A stretch of DNA of 29,313 nucleotides. Source: an uncultured Selenomonadales bacterium (GTDB taxonomy: Bacteria; Bacillota; Negativicutes; Selenomonadales; Selenomonadaceae). The position numbers and the translations under genes are program-made. The notes under the pieces were generated by a model. The model ran no database searches and was not told where the DNA came from. It saw nothing but the letters and a program-made list of their open reading frames with translations. Shown in pieces: positions 7,712-16,215 of this stretch; positions within the stretch are counted from its first letter, which is position 1; every line of letters begins with the position of its first letter. Location of the stretch: NCBI GenBank assembly GCA_937910665.1, contig CALEPR010000077.1, positions 1 to 29,313 of the forward strand, in the 5' to 3' direction.

Positions 7712-8755
7712 TTGAAAAAAATTTTTGCGAAGATAAAAGCAATTTCATCTTACCTGCCGCCGACTGTCGAAAAAAATATTGATGTTGCCGAGCCGAGATT
7801 GAATAAAAAAATTGGAGTTATTGAGCGACATGTCAGTTTAAAAAATGAATCTGCCGGCGACTTGGCATTTGCGGCGGCGGAAAAACTTTTTGCAGAATAT
7901 GAAATTGACAGACAGGAGACAGATTTTATTTTGCTTTGCGTCCAGCATCCTGATTATCAAATGCCTCACACTTCGGCGCATTTGCAATTTAGATTGGGAC
8001 TTCCGCAGACTGTCGGCACGATGGATATTTCTCACGGCTGCGCGGGATATATTTATGGACTTGCGACGGCGAAAGGTTTAATTGAGGCAGGATTGGCGAA
8101 AAAAATTTTATTTCTGACTTCAAGCGTTTACTTGAAATATATCAATGTCAAAGACAAGGCAAATCGTCCGCTTTTCGGTGACGGAGCAACTGCAACTTGG
8201 ATTGAGGGCGTTGAGGACGAAAAGGAAAGTTTGAGCGCGTTTGTTTTCGGCACGGACGGAGAAAAATTTGACAAGTTAATAATTCCTGTCGGCGGGAGTA
8301 AATTTATGCCGCGCGACACTGAAGAAATTTTCAAGACTGACGAAAATAAAAATTATTATTCAAATTACGAAGTTTACATGGACGGAATGGCGATTGCCTA
8401 TTTCACTTTGCGCGAAGTTCCTCCGCTGATCGAAAATATTTTGTCGAAGGCAAATTTAACTCGCGAAGATTTGGATTATTGCATTTTCCACCAAGCAAAT
8501 AAATTTATGCTGGAACATTTGCGCGAAAAAGCTGACCTTGAAAATATTCCCTATCACAATGATATTTCTCTCACAGGAAATATTGTTTCGGGAAGTGTGC
8601 CGCTGGCGATCGAACAAGTTATAAAATCTGTTGACGTTAAAAATTTAAAAAAAGTTTTGCTGACAGGTTTCGGTGTCGGCTTGAGTTGGGCAGGATGCAT
8701 CGCTGACTTGTCGGAAATGTTTTCTGCAAAAGGTGAAGTAAATGAAGAAAAATAA
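7712..8755 (+). CDS. FabH-like 3-oxoacyl-ACP synthase III family protein
   Basis: A thiolase-fold condensing enzyme of 347 residues with the KAS III triad intact: Cys110 in DISHGCAGYIYG, His260 in FHQAN, and Asn290 in TGNIVSGS. The last motif departs from the usual GNTxAAS of housekeeping FabH, which suggests a specialised substrate. The start is a TTG at 7712; GAGGAG (7696-7701) lies at the end of the upstream aminotransferase gene with a ten-base spacer. It overlaps the following glycosyltransferase gene by 14 bases. Sandwiched between a sugar aminotransferase and a glycosyltransferase rather than fatty acid genes, it probably makes an acyl group for an amino sugar, as proposed for similar genes in flagellin glycosylation islands (for example Pseudomonas aeruginosa a-type). 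That role is an inference. Confidence 0.87.
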   Translation: MKKIFAKIKAISSYLPPTVEKNIDVAEPRLNKKIGVIERHVSLKNESAGDLAFAAAEKLFAEYEIDRQETDFILLCVQHPDYQMPHTSAHLQFRLGLPQTVGTMDISHGCAGYIYGLATAKGLIEAGLAKKILFLTSSVYLKYINVKDKANRPLFGDGATATWIEGVEDEKESLSAFVFGTDGEKFDKLIIPVGGSKFMPRDTEEIFKTDENKNYYSNYEVYMDGMAIAYFTLREVPPLIENILSKANLTREDLDYCIFHQANKFMLEHLREKADLENIPYHNDISLTGNIVSGSVPLAIEQVIKSVDVKNLKKVLLTGFGVGLSWAGCIADLSEMFSAKGEVNEEK

Positions 8756-11700
8756 AAGTGGCGCGACGTTGACTCAAGAAAGTGCGAAAAAATCTTCCGG
8801 TAAAAAAATTCCATCGCCACGAAAAAATTTTTCTGATGTTGAAGTTGAAAAAAATTTTGCAGAAAAATCTGCACCGAAAGTTTCTGTAATTTTGTCCAGC
8901 TACAATCATGAAAAATATATCGCGCAGGCAATTCAATCTGTCTTGGATCAAACTTTCACAGACTTTGAACTTTTAATTTTCGACGACGGCTCGACGGACA
9001 ACAGTCGCGAAATTATAAAAACTTTTTCCGATCCGCGAATAAAAACTTTTTTGTATGAGGTCAATCGCGGACCCAGAATTGCTTCACAAGAATGTATCCA
9101 AGCAGCCGGAGGAAAATATATCGCGGTTCATCATTCGGACGACTTGTGGAGGAAAGATAAACTTGAAAAGCAAGTAGAATTTCTGGAAAAAAATCCTGAC
9201 TATTCGGCTTGTTTGACTTGGGTTACCATGATCGACGAAAACGGAAATCCTTACGAAGTGTCTGAAAAAAATTCTTACTACAGAGTTTTCGAGCAAAAAA
9301 ATCGCAGTCGTGAAGAATGGTTGCATGATCTTTTTTTTAATGGCAACTGTTTTTGCAATCCAAGTTCGCTCATACGCAACAAAAAAAATCTTCACGCCGA
9401 GATGTATGGCATTTGCGGAATTTGGCAGTTGCCGGATTATTTTGCGTGGATTTCTTTGCTGTTTAAAGCAAATTTATATGTTTTAGAGGACAGGTTGACT
9501 TTTTTTCGTCTACGCCGCGAGAAACAGGAAAATACAAGTGCAGAACGCCCGGACACAGTAATTCGCAGCGAAATGGAATTGTATCGCGTCCTGAAAAAAT
9601 TCAGGCAAATTTCTGACGTTGAAGAATTTTTAAAAATTTTTCCTGAAGCTGAATCTTATGTTGTTAATGGAGATATTTTAATTCAGTATGCGTTTGCCAA
9701 AATTTTACAAACTTGCGAGGGAGCAGCGCGAAAACTTTTGGCATTGGATATACTTTTCGATCTCATCAACGACAAAAAAACTTCCAAGAAATTGTTTGAC
9801 CTCTATAACTACACCGAAATAAATTTTGTCAAAGAAAATTCCGAGTTCGGTATACTTTATCCTGAAACAAAATTGCGCTATTCAGAAACTTCACTTTACT
9901 ACGACACAGGCGAAGGATTTTCGGAAGCCGACAGAAAAATTTCTCAAACTTATGTCAAACGCGACGGAGAATTTTTGGCAGAATTTTCTCTCGACCTGAA
10001 AAATAATATTCAAGCTCTGCGTTTTGATCCTACAGAAGATGAAGCGGTAGCCGTGAAAATTATTTCCCTGCAAATCAACGGTCAAGATGTCGATTTTAAA
10101 CCTTATCCGCCTTTTGTCGAAAAAGATGGTTACCAAGTTTTTTTTACTTCCGATCCAAAATATATTTTGAATTACAGTGGCTCAGGAAAAATTTCCGCAA
10201 AAATTTTTGGAAAGATTTCTGCGGAATATGATTCGCTGAATATTCTTAACGATGAAAATTTTTTCTTGCGAGATGCCAAAGCAAAAATTTCTGAGGAATT
10301 GAAAATTTCCAATCAAAAATTATCAGATGCTGTTGAGCAAAAAAATTTTTTGATTGGAGAATTGGATTCGCAAAATAAATATCTTCGTCATTTAGAGGAT
10401 AGAGTAAATGAGCAAACAAATAAAATCGGCGGCTTGGAATGGCAGCTGAACGAAATTTATTCGTCGCGTGGTTACAAACTTTTACAAAAATATTATTCAC
10501 TGCGCGACTCAATTTTGCCGCTCGGTTCAACTCGCCGACTTCTTGTAAAAAATTTTGCTTGGGCAATTTTAAATCCCGGGCGCGCTCTGTCTTTGATAAA
10601 TCTCGACAATTTAAAAAAGGCGTGGTTTGCTTGGAAACATGGTGGCTTGCGTCAGTTGGTTGTGCGTTCCGATACAAAAATAAATTCTGCGGCGGTCACC
10701 GAGATAAAAAATTCCGGCTCTGTTGAGTTCGGAAATATTTGGTTGGAGAAAAGGGAAAATTTTTCTGTCCCTGCGGATATTGTTGTCGATATTTTGGTTC
10801 CAATTTACAACGCTTACGACTTTACAAAAAAATGTATCGAGACGGTTTTTGAAAATACAGATGTTGACTTTAATCTTTATTTGATTGATGACTGCAGCAC
10901 GGACGAAAGAATTTCAAAATTGCTTGAGGAAGTTCGGCAGAAAAAAAAGCCTTCGCATCTTCGCGACTTAAAAATTTTGCATAATGAAAAAAATTTAGGT
11001 TTTATAGGCAGCGTTAATCGCGGATTTGAACTCAGCAAAAATAATGTCGTCCTGTTGAATACAGACACCGAAGTTCCGCCGAATTGGCTTTCAAGATTGG
11101 TAAGACCTTTGCTGGAAGATAAAAATATTGCGTCGGTGACTCCGTTTACAAATAGCGGCGAGATTTGCTCCTTCCCAAACATTTGCGAAAATAATGATCT
11201 GATTCCAAATTTGACAGTCGCTCAAGTCGACGAAATTTTTTCGCGTTACGGTGCTCAGGAAACTTTTGATATGCCGACAGGAATTGGTTTTTGTATGTTA
11301 ATGCGCCGAGAATGTTTAGATAAGTTTGGAACTTTCGACACAATTTTTGGAAAAGGTTACGGCGAGGAAAATGATTGGTGTCGGCGAGTTGCAGAAAAAG
11401 GTTATCGAAATGTTCATGTCAGAGATCTTTTTGTCTGGCACAAACATGGCGCAAGTTTTGCCGAACGCCATGACAAAACAAAACAGGAACGACTTCAAGA
11501 AAATCTCGCAATTTTGTCGGAAAGATATCCCGACTATCATAAAATTGTTCAAGACTACATCCAAAAAGATCCTGCAGGAGCGAACAGAAAATTTTTACAG
11601 CACTGTGTAAATGCGAAGGCAAATGAAAATATCGAGGGAATTATTTTCCTCAATCATTCTATGGGCGGCGGCGCAAAAATTTATCAGGACAATTTAATTT

Positions 11701-12758
11701 CTGAATGGATCAAAAATCGTCGCGTCTATGGAATGTTGCCTCTGGCGGACGGAAAAACTTTGTCGGTAAAATTTTTTTCCACCGAAGGCGAGGAGAAAGT
11801 TGCTGATTTCAACATCAAAACTTTTTCTTCAGAAAATTTTTCCGCTCTGATGGACGCTTTGAAAATAAATTCTATCTTTGTCAATCATACTCTAACTTTT
11901 CCAATGCCGAAAACTTTAAATTGGATCATAGAATCAAAAATTCCTTACATTTTTTTTGGACATGATTTCTATGCTGTCTGTCCAAGTTATCAACTTTTAA
12001 ATTCAGATTTAAAATATTGCGGAGCGCAAACCGATCCTGTCAAATGTTCTGAATGTCTGAAAAAAAATGTTCTTCCTTTTTCCAAAGTCGATAATGTTGA
12101 TATTGTTGATTGGCGAAAAAATTTCCAAACTTTTTTAGATGGCGCTGAAGAAATTATTGTTCCGAGCAAAGACACCGAAAAAATTTTCCATAAATATTAT
12201 TCCACGCCGATAATTTCTCGCGAACACAAAGTCAGTAAATTTTTGACAAATACTTTTAAAAATGAATTTGCCAACGAAGAAAATTTGACTGTCGCGGTGA
12301 TCGGGGCAATAGGCGACGAAAAAGGCTCCAAAATCGTTTATTCGCTGGCTGAGACGATAGATAAGTCCTCTTTGCCAATTCAGCTTTTGGTGATAGGAAT
12401 AACTAACTTACACAACGCTCCCTATATCAGTCCTAGCGGAAAATTTAAAATCACAGGAAAATATGACAACAAGGAAATTTCAAATCTTTTGGCAAAAAAT
12501 AAAGTCGCAATAGTTTTGATTCCCTCCATTTGGCCGGAAACATATTCTTACACAACTACCGAAGCGATGGCTTCAGGTTATCCTGTCATGGTTTTTCCGC
12601 TCGGTGCTCCTGCCGACCGCGTGAAAGAAACAGGAGGCGGTTGGATTTTAGAAAATGTCAGCGACCAAGCAATTATAAAAAAATTAGAAACTTTGCTCGG
12701 CGATCGAGAAAATATTATTTCGACAGCCGAAAAATTAAAATCAATGAATCGAGATTAA
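8742..12758 (+). CDS. Giant multidomain glycosyltransferase (GT2 - coiled coil - GT2 - GT4)
   Basis: This cytosolic 1338-residue protein carries three glycosyltransferase modules. The first GT2 (about 45-250) has VSVILSSYNHEKYI, DDGSTD at 81-86 and HHSDD. A middle region includes a heptad-rich helix (about 518-570). A second GT2 (about 690-960) has VDILVPIYN, IDDCSTD at 715-721, NTDTE at 773-777 and GEENDW at 874-879. A C-terminal GT4-like domain (about 965-1338) has NHSMGGGAKIY and the nucleotide-sugar motif PSIWPETYSYTTTEAMASG from 1261. The ATG overlaps the end of the FabH-like gene, with AGGTGA five bases upstream, so the three genes are probably co-translated. It likely builds a short oligosaccharide, perhaps on a protein or lipid carrier. 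Sugar donors and acceptor are unknown. Confidence 0.88.
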   Translation: MKKNKSGATLTQESAKKSSGKKIPSPRKNFSDVEVEKNFAEKSAPKVSVILSSYNHEKYIAQAIQSVLDQTFTDFELLIFDDGSTDNSREIIKTFSDPRIKTFLYEVNRGPRIASQECIQAAGGKYIAVHHSDDLWRKDKLEKQVEFLEKNPDYSACLTWVTMIDENGNPYEVSEKNSYYRVFEQKNRSREEWLHDLFFNGNCFCNPSSLIRNKKNLHAEMYGICGIWQLPDYFAWISLLFKANLYVLEDRLTFFRLRREKQENTSAERPDTVIRSEMELYRVLKKFRQISDVEEFLKIFPEAESYVVNGDILIQYAFAKILQTCEGAARKLLALDILFDLINDKKTSKKLFDLYNYTEINFVKENSEFGILYPETKLRYSETSLYYDTGEGFSEADRKISQTYVKRDGEFLAEFSLDLKNNIQALRFDPTEDEAVAVKIISLQINGQDVDFKPYPPFVEKDGYQVFFTSDPKYILNYSGSGKISAKIFGKISAEYDSLNILNDENFFLRDAKAKISEELKISNQKLSDAVEQKNFLIGELDSQNKYLRHLEDRVNEQTNKIGGLEWQLNEIYSSRGYKLLQKYYSLRDSILPLGSTRRLLVKNFAWAILNPGRALSLINLDNLKKAWFAWKHGGLRQLVVRSDTKINSAAVTEIKNSGSVEFGNIWLEKRENFSVPADIVVDILVPIYNAYDFTKKCIETVFENTDVDFNLYLIDDCSTDERISKLLEEVRQKKKPSHLRDLKILHNEKNLGFIGSVNRGFELSKNNVVLLNTDTEVPPNWLSRLVRPLLEDKNIASVTPFTNSGEICSFPNICENNDLIPNLTVAQVDEIFSRYGAQETFDMPTGIGFCMLMRRECLDKFGTFDTIFGKGYGEENDWCRRVAEKGYRNVHVRDLFVWHKHGASFAERHDKTKQERLQENLAILSERYPDYHKIVQDYIQKDPAGANRKFLQHCVNAKANENIEGIIFLNHSMGGGAKIYQDNLISEWIKNRRVYGMLPLADGKTLSVKFFSTEGEEKVADFNIKTFSSENFSALMDALKINSIFVNHTLTFPMPKTLNWIIESKIPYIFFGHDFYAVCPSYQLLNSDLKYCGAQTDPVKCSECLKKNVLPFSKVDNVDIVDWRKNFQTFLDGAEEIIVPSKDTEKIFHKYYSTPIISREHKVSKFLTNTFKNEFANEENLTVAVIGAIGDEKGSKIVYSLAETIDKSSLPIQLLVIGITNLHNAPYISPSGKFKITGKYDNKEISNLLAKNKVAIVLIPSIWPETYSYTTTEAMASGYPVMVFPLGAPADRVKETGGGWILENVSDQAIIKKLETLLGDRENIISTAEKLKSMNRD

Positions 12759-12812
12759 AAAAAAATCTGCGCTTGTTGTTCGAAATTTTTTTTCTGCTTC
12801 TTCCAACAGTTT

Positions 12813-12841
12813 TTGTCATTATCAAAATTTTTTGTTATAAT
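12813..12841 (+). promoter_or_regulatory. Predicted promoter of cysS
   Basis: TTGTCA (12813-12818), 17 bases, then TATAAT (12836-12841) with TG in the extended -10 position. The leader of about 40 bases is too short for a T-box riboswitch, which often controls cysS in Firmicutes. Confidence 0.7.
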
Positions 12842-12890
12842 CATTTCAGAAAAAAATGACAGTAACAATTCCTGAGGAGGATTTTTTAAA

Positions 12891-14381
12891 ATGTTGCAAG
12901 TTTACAATACAATGACGCGAAAGAAAGAAATTTTTAAACCGCTGAAGGAAGGCGAAGTCAGCATTTATTGTTGCGGAGTCACTCCATACAATACGCCGCA
13001 CATTGGAAATGCCAGACCTTTCGTGACTTGGGATGTGATTCGCCGTTACTTTAACAGAATTGGTTATAAAGTTCGCTACATTCAAAATTTCACCGACGTG
13101 GACGACAAAATTATTGCGGCTGCGAATCGCGAGGGCGTGACTTGGAAAGAAATTTCCGACAGATACATCAAAGAATATTTCAAAGCGATGGATGCGCTCA
13201 ATGTTCAACACGCCGATCTTTATCCAAAAGTTTCCGACACAATGCCCGACATTATTTCAATGATTTCAACTTTGATTGAAAAAGATTTTGCCTACAAGTT
13301 AGAAAATGGCGACGTTTATTACAGCGTCGAGAAAGATAAAAGTTACGGAAAACTCAGCGGCAGAAAAGTTGAGGATATGCAGGCGGGCGCAAGAGTCGAA
13401 GTCGACGACAGAAAACATCATCCGATGGATTTTGCTCTTTGGAAGGCGGCGAAACCCGGCGAACCTGCTTGGGACAGTCCTTTCGGTAAAGGTCGTCCCG
13501 GTTGGCATATTGAATGTTCCGCGATGAGTTTAAAATATCTCGGAGAAAAATTTGATTTTCATGGCGGCGGCAGCGATTTAATTTTTCCTCATCACGAAAA
13601 TGAAATTGCTCAGTCGCAATCCGCAATCGGTGACGAAAATTCTTTCGCGCAGTATTGGATTCACAATGGATTTATAACCATCGACAATGAAAAAATGTCG
13701 AAGTCCGCAGGAAATTTTTTCACGGTCGCGGACATCTTGAAAAAATATCCCGGCGAAGTCGTCAGATTTTTCCTGATTCAAACTCACTACCGCAGTCCTC
13801 TCGACTTCAGCGAAGAAAGGATTCAGGAGGCGCAAACTGCCTACAATCGCCTGAAAAATTCTTTCGACAATTTAAATTTTTTGGTCGCTAAAATTGAAAC
13901 CGATGACTTTGTTAAAGGCGGAAAAACTCCGCTGACTTTTACAGTTTCACAAGCCGGCGGACTTGTCGATTTGGCTGAAAGATTGTACTCGGCTTTCGAC
14001 GACGCAATGAATGACGACTTTAACACCGCGTTGGCAATCAGTTATATGTTTGAACTTTCTCGCGACGTGAACGCCTATTACAATGACTATATCGCAGGAA
14101 AAATTTCTCCGAAAGGAACTGACGCATTTATGATTATGCGCGTCGCTGAAATTTTTACCGACATGGCATCGACGATCGGAATTTTTGAAAATATTGAGGA
14201 AGAAGAAAACGCTGCCAATTCCGAGCTGGTTGAAAAACTTATCAACTTAATTATTTCAATTCGACAGGACGCAAGAGCCGCAAAAAATTGGGCAGAGGCC
14301 GACAAAATTCGCGACGAACTCAAAGACGCAGGAATTATTTTAGAAGATACTCCGCAGGGCGTGAAATGGAAAACTGTCTGA
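12891..14381 (+). CDS. cysS: Cysteinyl-tRNA synthetase
   Basis: A class I aminoacyl-tRNA synthetase that charges tRNA-Cys with cysteine in the cytoplasm. The 496 residues hold the HIGH-type motif PHIGNARPF (His37-Asn40), KMSKS at 268-272, and the zinc ligands Cys28 in YCCGVTPY, the Cys in GWHIECSAM, and the His and Glu in FPHHENEIAQ. The C-terminal DALR-type helical domain ends in RDELKDAGIILEDTPQGVKW, as in bacterial CysS. It is slightly longer than the common ~465 residues. ATG 12891 follows GAGGAGG with a ten-base spacer. It has its own promoter; the next gene also has one, so cysS is probably monocistronic. Confidence 0.97.
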   Translation: MLQVYNTMTRKKEIFKPLKEGEVSIYCCGVTPYNTPHIGNARPFVTWDVIRRYFNRIGYKVRYIQNFTDVDDKIIAAANREGVTWKEISDRYIKEYFKAMDALNVQHADLYPKVSDTMPDIISMISTLIEKDFAYKLENGDVYYSVEKDKSYGKLSGRKVEDMQAGARVEVDDRKHHPMDFALWKAAKPGEPAWDSPFGKGRPGWHIECSAMSLKYLGEKFDFHGGGSDLIFPHHENEIAQSQSAIGDENSFAQYWIHNGFITIDNEKMSKSAGNFFTVADILKKYPGEVVRFFLIQTHYRSPLDFSEERIQEAQTAYNRLKNSFDNLNFLVAKIETDDFVKGGKTPLTFTVSQAGGLVDLAERLYSAFDDAMNDDFNTALAISYMFELSRDVNAYYNDYIAGKISPKGTDAFMIMRVAEIFTDMASTIGIFENIEEEENAANSELVEKLINLIISIRQDARAAKNWAEADKIRDELKDAGIILEDTPQGVKWKTV

Positions 14382-14391
14382 CAAAAAAATA

Positions 14392-14426
14392 TTGACAACA
14401 AAACTTTCGCTGTGGCAGAATTGCCA
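14392..14426 (+). promoter_or_regulatory. Promoter with overlapping inverted repeat upstream of the first GH1 gene
   Basis: A perfect TTGACA (14392-14397) and CAGAAT (14416-14421), 18 bases apart, begin 11 bases after the cysS stop. The palindrome TGGCA-GAAT-TGCCA (14413-14426) covers the -10 box and could be an operator for a sugar-responsive repressor. No antiterminator (RAT) hairpin of the BglG/LicT type was seen in the leader. Confidence 0.55.
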
Positions 14427-14471
14427 AAAGTTATAAAAATTTTTTTAATTTTTTATCGGAGGGATTTTAGT

Positions 14472-15890
14472 ATGTTGCACAAAAAGTTGAAACCTTTTCC
14501 TGAAAATTTTTTCTGGGGTGCTTCCACTTCCGCATACCAAGTCGAAGGAGCAAACCTTGAGGACGGCAAAGGACCTTCCTGCCAAGACGTCAAGGAACTT
14601 CCGCCCGGCACAGCCGACTTGAAAACCTGTGCAGATCACTATCACCGCTACAAAGAAGATATTGCACTCATGGCAGAGATGGGATTTAAATCCTACAGAT
14701 TTTCTATCGCGTGGACAAGAATTTTGCCGAAAGGAACCGGCGAAGTCAATCAAAAAGGAATTGAATTTTACAACAACTTGATCAATGAATGTCTGAAATA
14801 CAAAATTACTCCGATCGTCACGATGTTTCATTTCGATATGCCGGCTGAACTCGACAAGCGCGGCTCTTGGTCAAATCGTGACTCAATTCAGTGGTTTGTT
14901 GACTTTGCAAAAGTCTTGTTTGAAAATTTCGGCGACAGAGTAAAATATTGGCTGACTATCAATGAACAAAATATGCTGACGCTCGTCGGTCCGATTATCG
15001 GGACAATGTGTATCCCCGAAGGCACAAAAAATATTACGAAGGAAGTTTATCAGCAAAATCATCATATGCTCGTCGCTCAGGCGAAGGCGATGGAACTTTG
15101 TCACAAAATGTTGCCCGACGCAAAAATTGGTCCCGCTCCGAACATTGCTTTTGTTTATCCTGCAAGTTCAAAACCTGCCGATATTCTCGCCGCAGAAAAT
15201 TACAACGCAATTCGCAACTGGATTTATCTCGACATGGCGGTTAAAGGAATTTATAATCCAATCGCTTGGGCTTACCTCGAAGAAAATGATGCTTGTCCGA
15301 CTTTCGGCGAAGGCGACGCAGAATCTTTGAAAAATGCTCATCCCGATTTCATTGGATTTAATTATTACAACACTGCCACAGTTCAGGCAAGTCTTGACCG
15401 GAACGAAAATATTTCGCCGAGCGCAGATCAACAGAGCGCGAGAGGTGAAGCAGGTTTCTATAAAGGCTGTTCAAATCCTAACTTGCCAAAGACAGAATTT
15501 GGTTGGGAAATTGATCCCGAAGGTTTCCGAGTGACAATTCGCGAACTCACTGACCGTTATCATCTGCCCTTGCTTGTCACTGAAAACGGACTCGGCGCAT
15601 ACGACAAACTTGAGGACGGAAAAATTCACGACAGTTACAGAATTAAATATTTGCGAGATCACATTAAACAAATTCAGTTGGCGATAACGGACGGCGCGAA
15701 TATGCTCGGCTACAATCCTTGGTCGGCGATCGATCTTGTTTCCACTCACGAAGGTATTCGCAAACGTTACGGCTTTATTTATGTCGATACGACTGACGAG
15801 GCTGTCGGTTCTCTTAATCGTTACCGTAAAGATTCTTTCTTCTGGTACAAAAAAGTTATTGCGTCGAACGGAGCAGATTTGTCTGAGTGA
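14472..15890 (+). CDS. 6-phospho-beta-glucosidase, GH1 family (first copy)
   Basis: Hydrolyses phosphorylated beta-glucosides such as cellobiose-6-phosphate after PTS uptake. In 472 residues the GH1 signatures are present: NFFWGASTSAYQVEGA at the start, acid/base Glu165 in TINEQN, and nucleophile Glu371 in VTENGLGAYD. The 6-phosphate signature is clear: GYNPWSAIDLVS replaces the WSLLDNFEW of non-phospho enzymes, and Lys/Tyr of RKRYGFIYVD would bind the phosphate; DGKIHDSYRI and the terminal KVIASNG are typical too. ATG 14472 was chosen because GGAGGG (14458-14463) stands eight bases before it; an in-frame start 60 bases further up lies over the promoter. No PTS genes are adjacent. Four tandem terminator-like hairpins follow the stop. 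Confidence 0.92.
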   Translation: MLHKKLKPFPENFFWGASTSAYQVEGANLEDGKGPSCQDVKELPPGTADLKTCADHYHRYKEDIALMAEMGFKSYRFSIAWTRILPKGTGEVNQKGIEFYNNLINECLKYKITPIVTMFHFDMPAELDKRGSWSNRDSIQWFVDFAKVLFENFGDRVKYWLTINEQNMLTLVGPIIGTMCIPEGTKNITKEVYQQNHHMLVAQAKAMELCHKMLPDAKIGPAPNIAFVYPASSKPADILAAENYNAIRNWIYLDMAVKGIYNPIAWAYLEENDACPTFGEGDAESLKNAHPDFIGFNYYNTATVQASLDRNENISPSADQQSARGEAGFYKGCSNPNLPKTEFGWEIDPEGFRVTIRELTDRYHLPLLVTENGLGAYDKLEDGKIHDSYRIKYLRDHIKQIQLAITDGANMLGYNPWSAIDLVSTHEGIRKRYGFIYVDTTDEAVGSLNRYRKDSFFWYKKVIASNGADLSE

Positions 15891-15931
15891 AAAAAATTTT
15901 TTGAGCCGAAATAAATTTGTAAAAAATTTTT

Positions 15932-15964
15932 CCTGTCGAAGAAAAAACTTCACAGGATTTTTTT
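15932..15964 (+). terminator. Rho-independent terminator of the first GH1 gene (repeat copy 1)
   Basis: CCTGT and GAAG pair with CTTC and ACAGG around an A6 loop, with one bulged C, followed by a run of seven T (15958-15964). It is 42 bases after the stop codon. Three further copies lie behind it. Confidence 0.75.
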
Positions 15965-16153
15965 GTGGGAAAAATTTTTTGAGCCGAAATAAATTTGTAA
16001 AAAAATTTTCCTGTCGAAAAAAAATCTTCACAGGATTTTTTTTGTAGGAAAAATTTTTTAAGCCGAATAAATTTGTAAAAAAATTTTCCTGTCGAAAAAA
16101 ATCTTCGCAGGATTTTTTTGTTGGAAAAAATTTTTGAGCCGAAATAAATTTGT

Positions 16154-16189
16154 AAAAAAATTTTCCTGTCGAAGAAAAAACTTCACAGG
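16154..16189 (-). terminator. Rho-independent terminator of the aminotransferase gene (repeat copy 4)
   Basis: Read on the minus strand, the copy 4 hairpin (16189-16165) is the first reached after the aminotransferase stop codon. It is followed by AAAA and a run of seven T (16160-16154). Copies 3, 2 and 1 provide backup. Confidence 0.65.
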
Positions 16190-16215
16190 ATTTTTTTTGT
16201 AGAAATTTTTTTATT

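Larger units (their letters stand above)
15891..16208. repeat. Four tandem ~78-bp repeats, each with a terminator-like hairpin
   Basis: This 325-bp gene-free space between convergent genes is filled by four imperfect copies of one unit. The anchor word GAGCCG (AAGCCG in the third) starts at 15903, 15981, 16060 and 16136, giving periods of 78, 79 and 76 bases. Each unit has an A/T run, the anchor, ATAAATTTGTAAAA, and a hairpin (CCTGTCGAAG against CTTCACAGG) flanked by A- and T-runs that could stop transcription from either side. Hairpins lie at 15932-15956, 16010-16034, 16088-16111 and 16165-16189. Copy 3 has CTTCGCAGG, which keeps the stem by moving the bulge by one base. Confidence 0.9.

Noticed and set aside
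12842..12890. T-box riboswitch before cysS
   Set aside because: The leader is only about 40 bases and shows neither the T-box sequence nor a specifier stem.
14412..14471. An upstream in-frame start 60 bases before the chosen start of the first GH1 gene
   Set aside because: It lies over the predicted -10 box, has no ribosome binding site, and adds 20 residues absent from the GH1 family; ATG 14472 has GGAGGG at the right distance.
15471..16031. Minus-strand open frame of 186 codons over the GH1 3' end and the repeat array
   Set aside because: It is antisense to the GH1 gene, and its N-terminal part is just repeated RQEKFFTNLFRLKKFF from the tandem units.
15891..16208. CRISPR array
   Set aside because: Whole ~78-bp units are repeated without unique spacers, and no cas genes are near.
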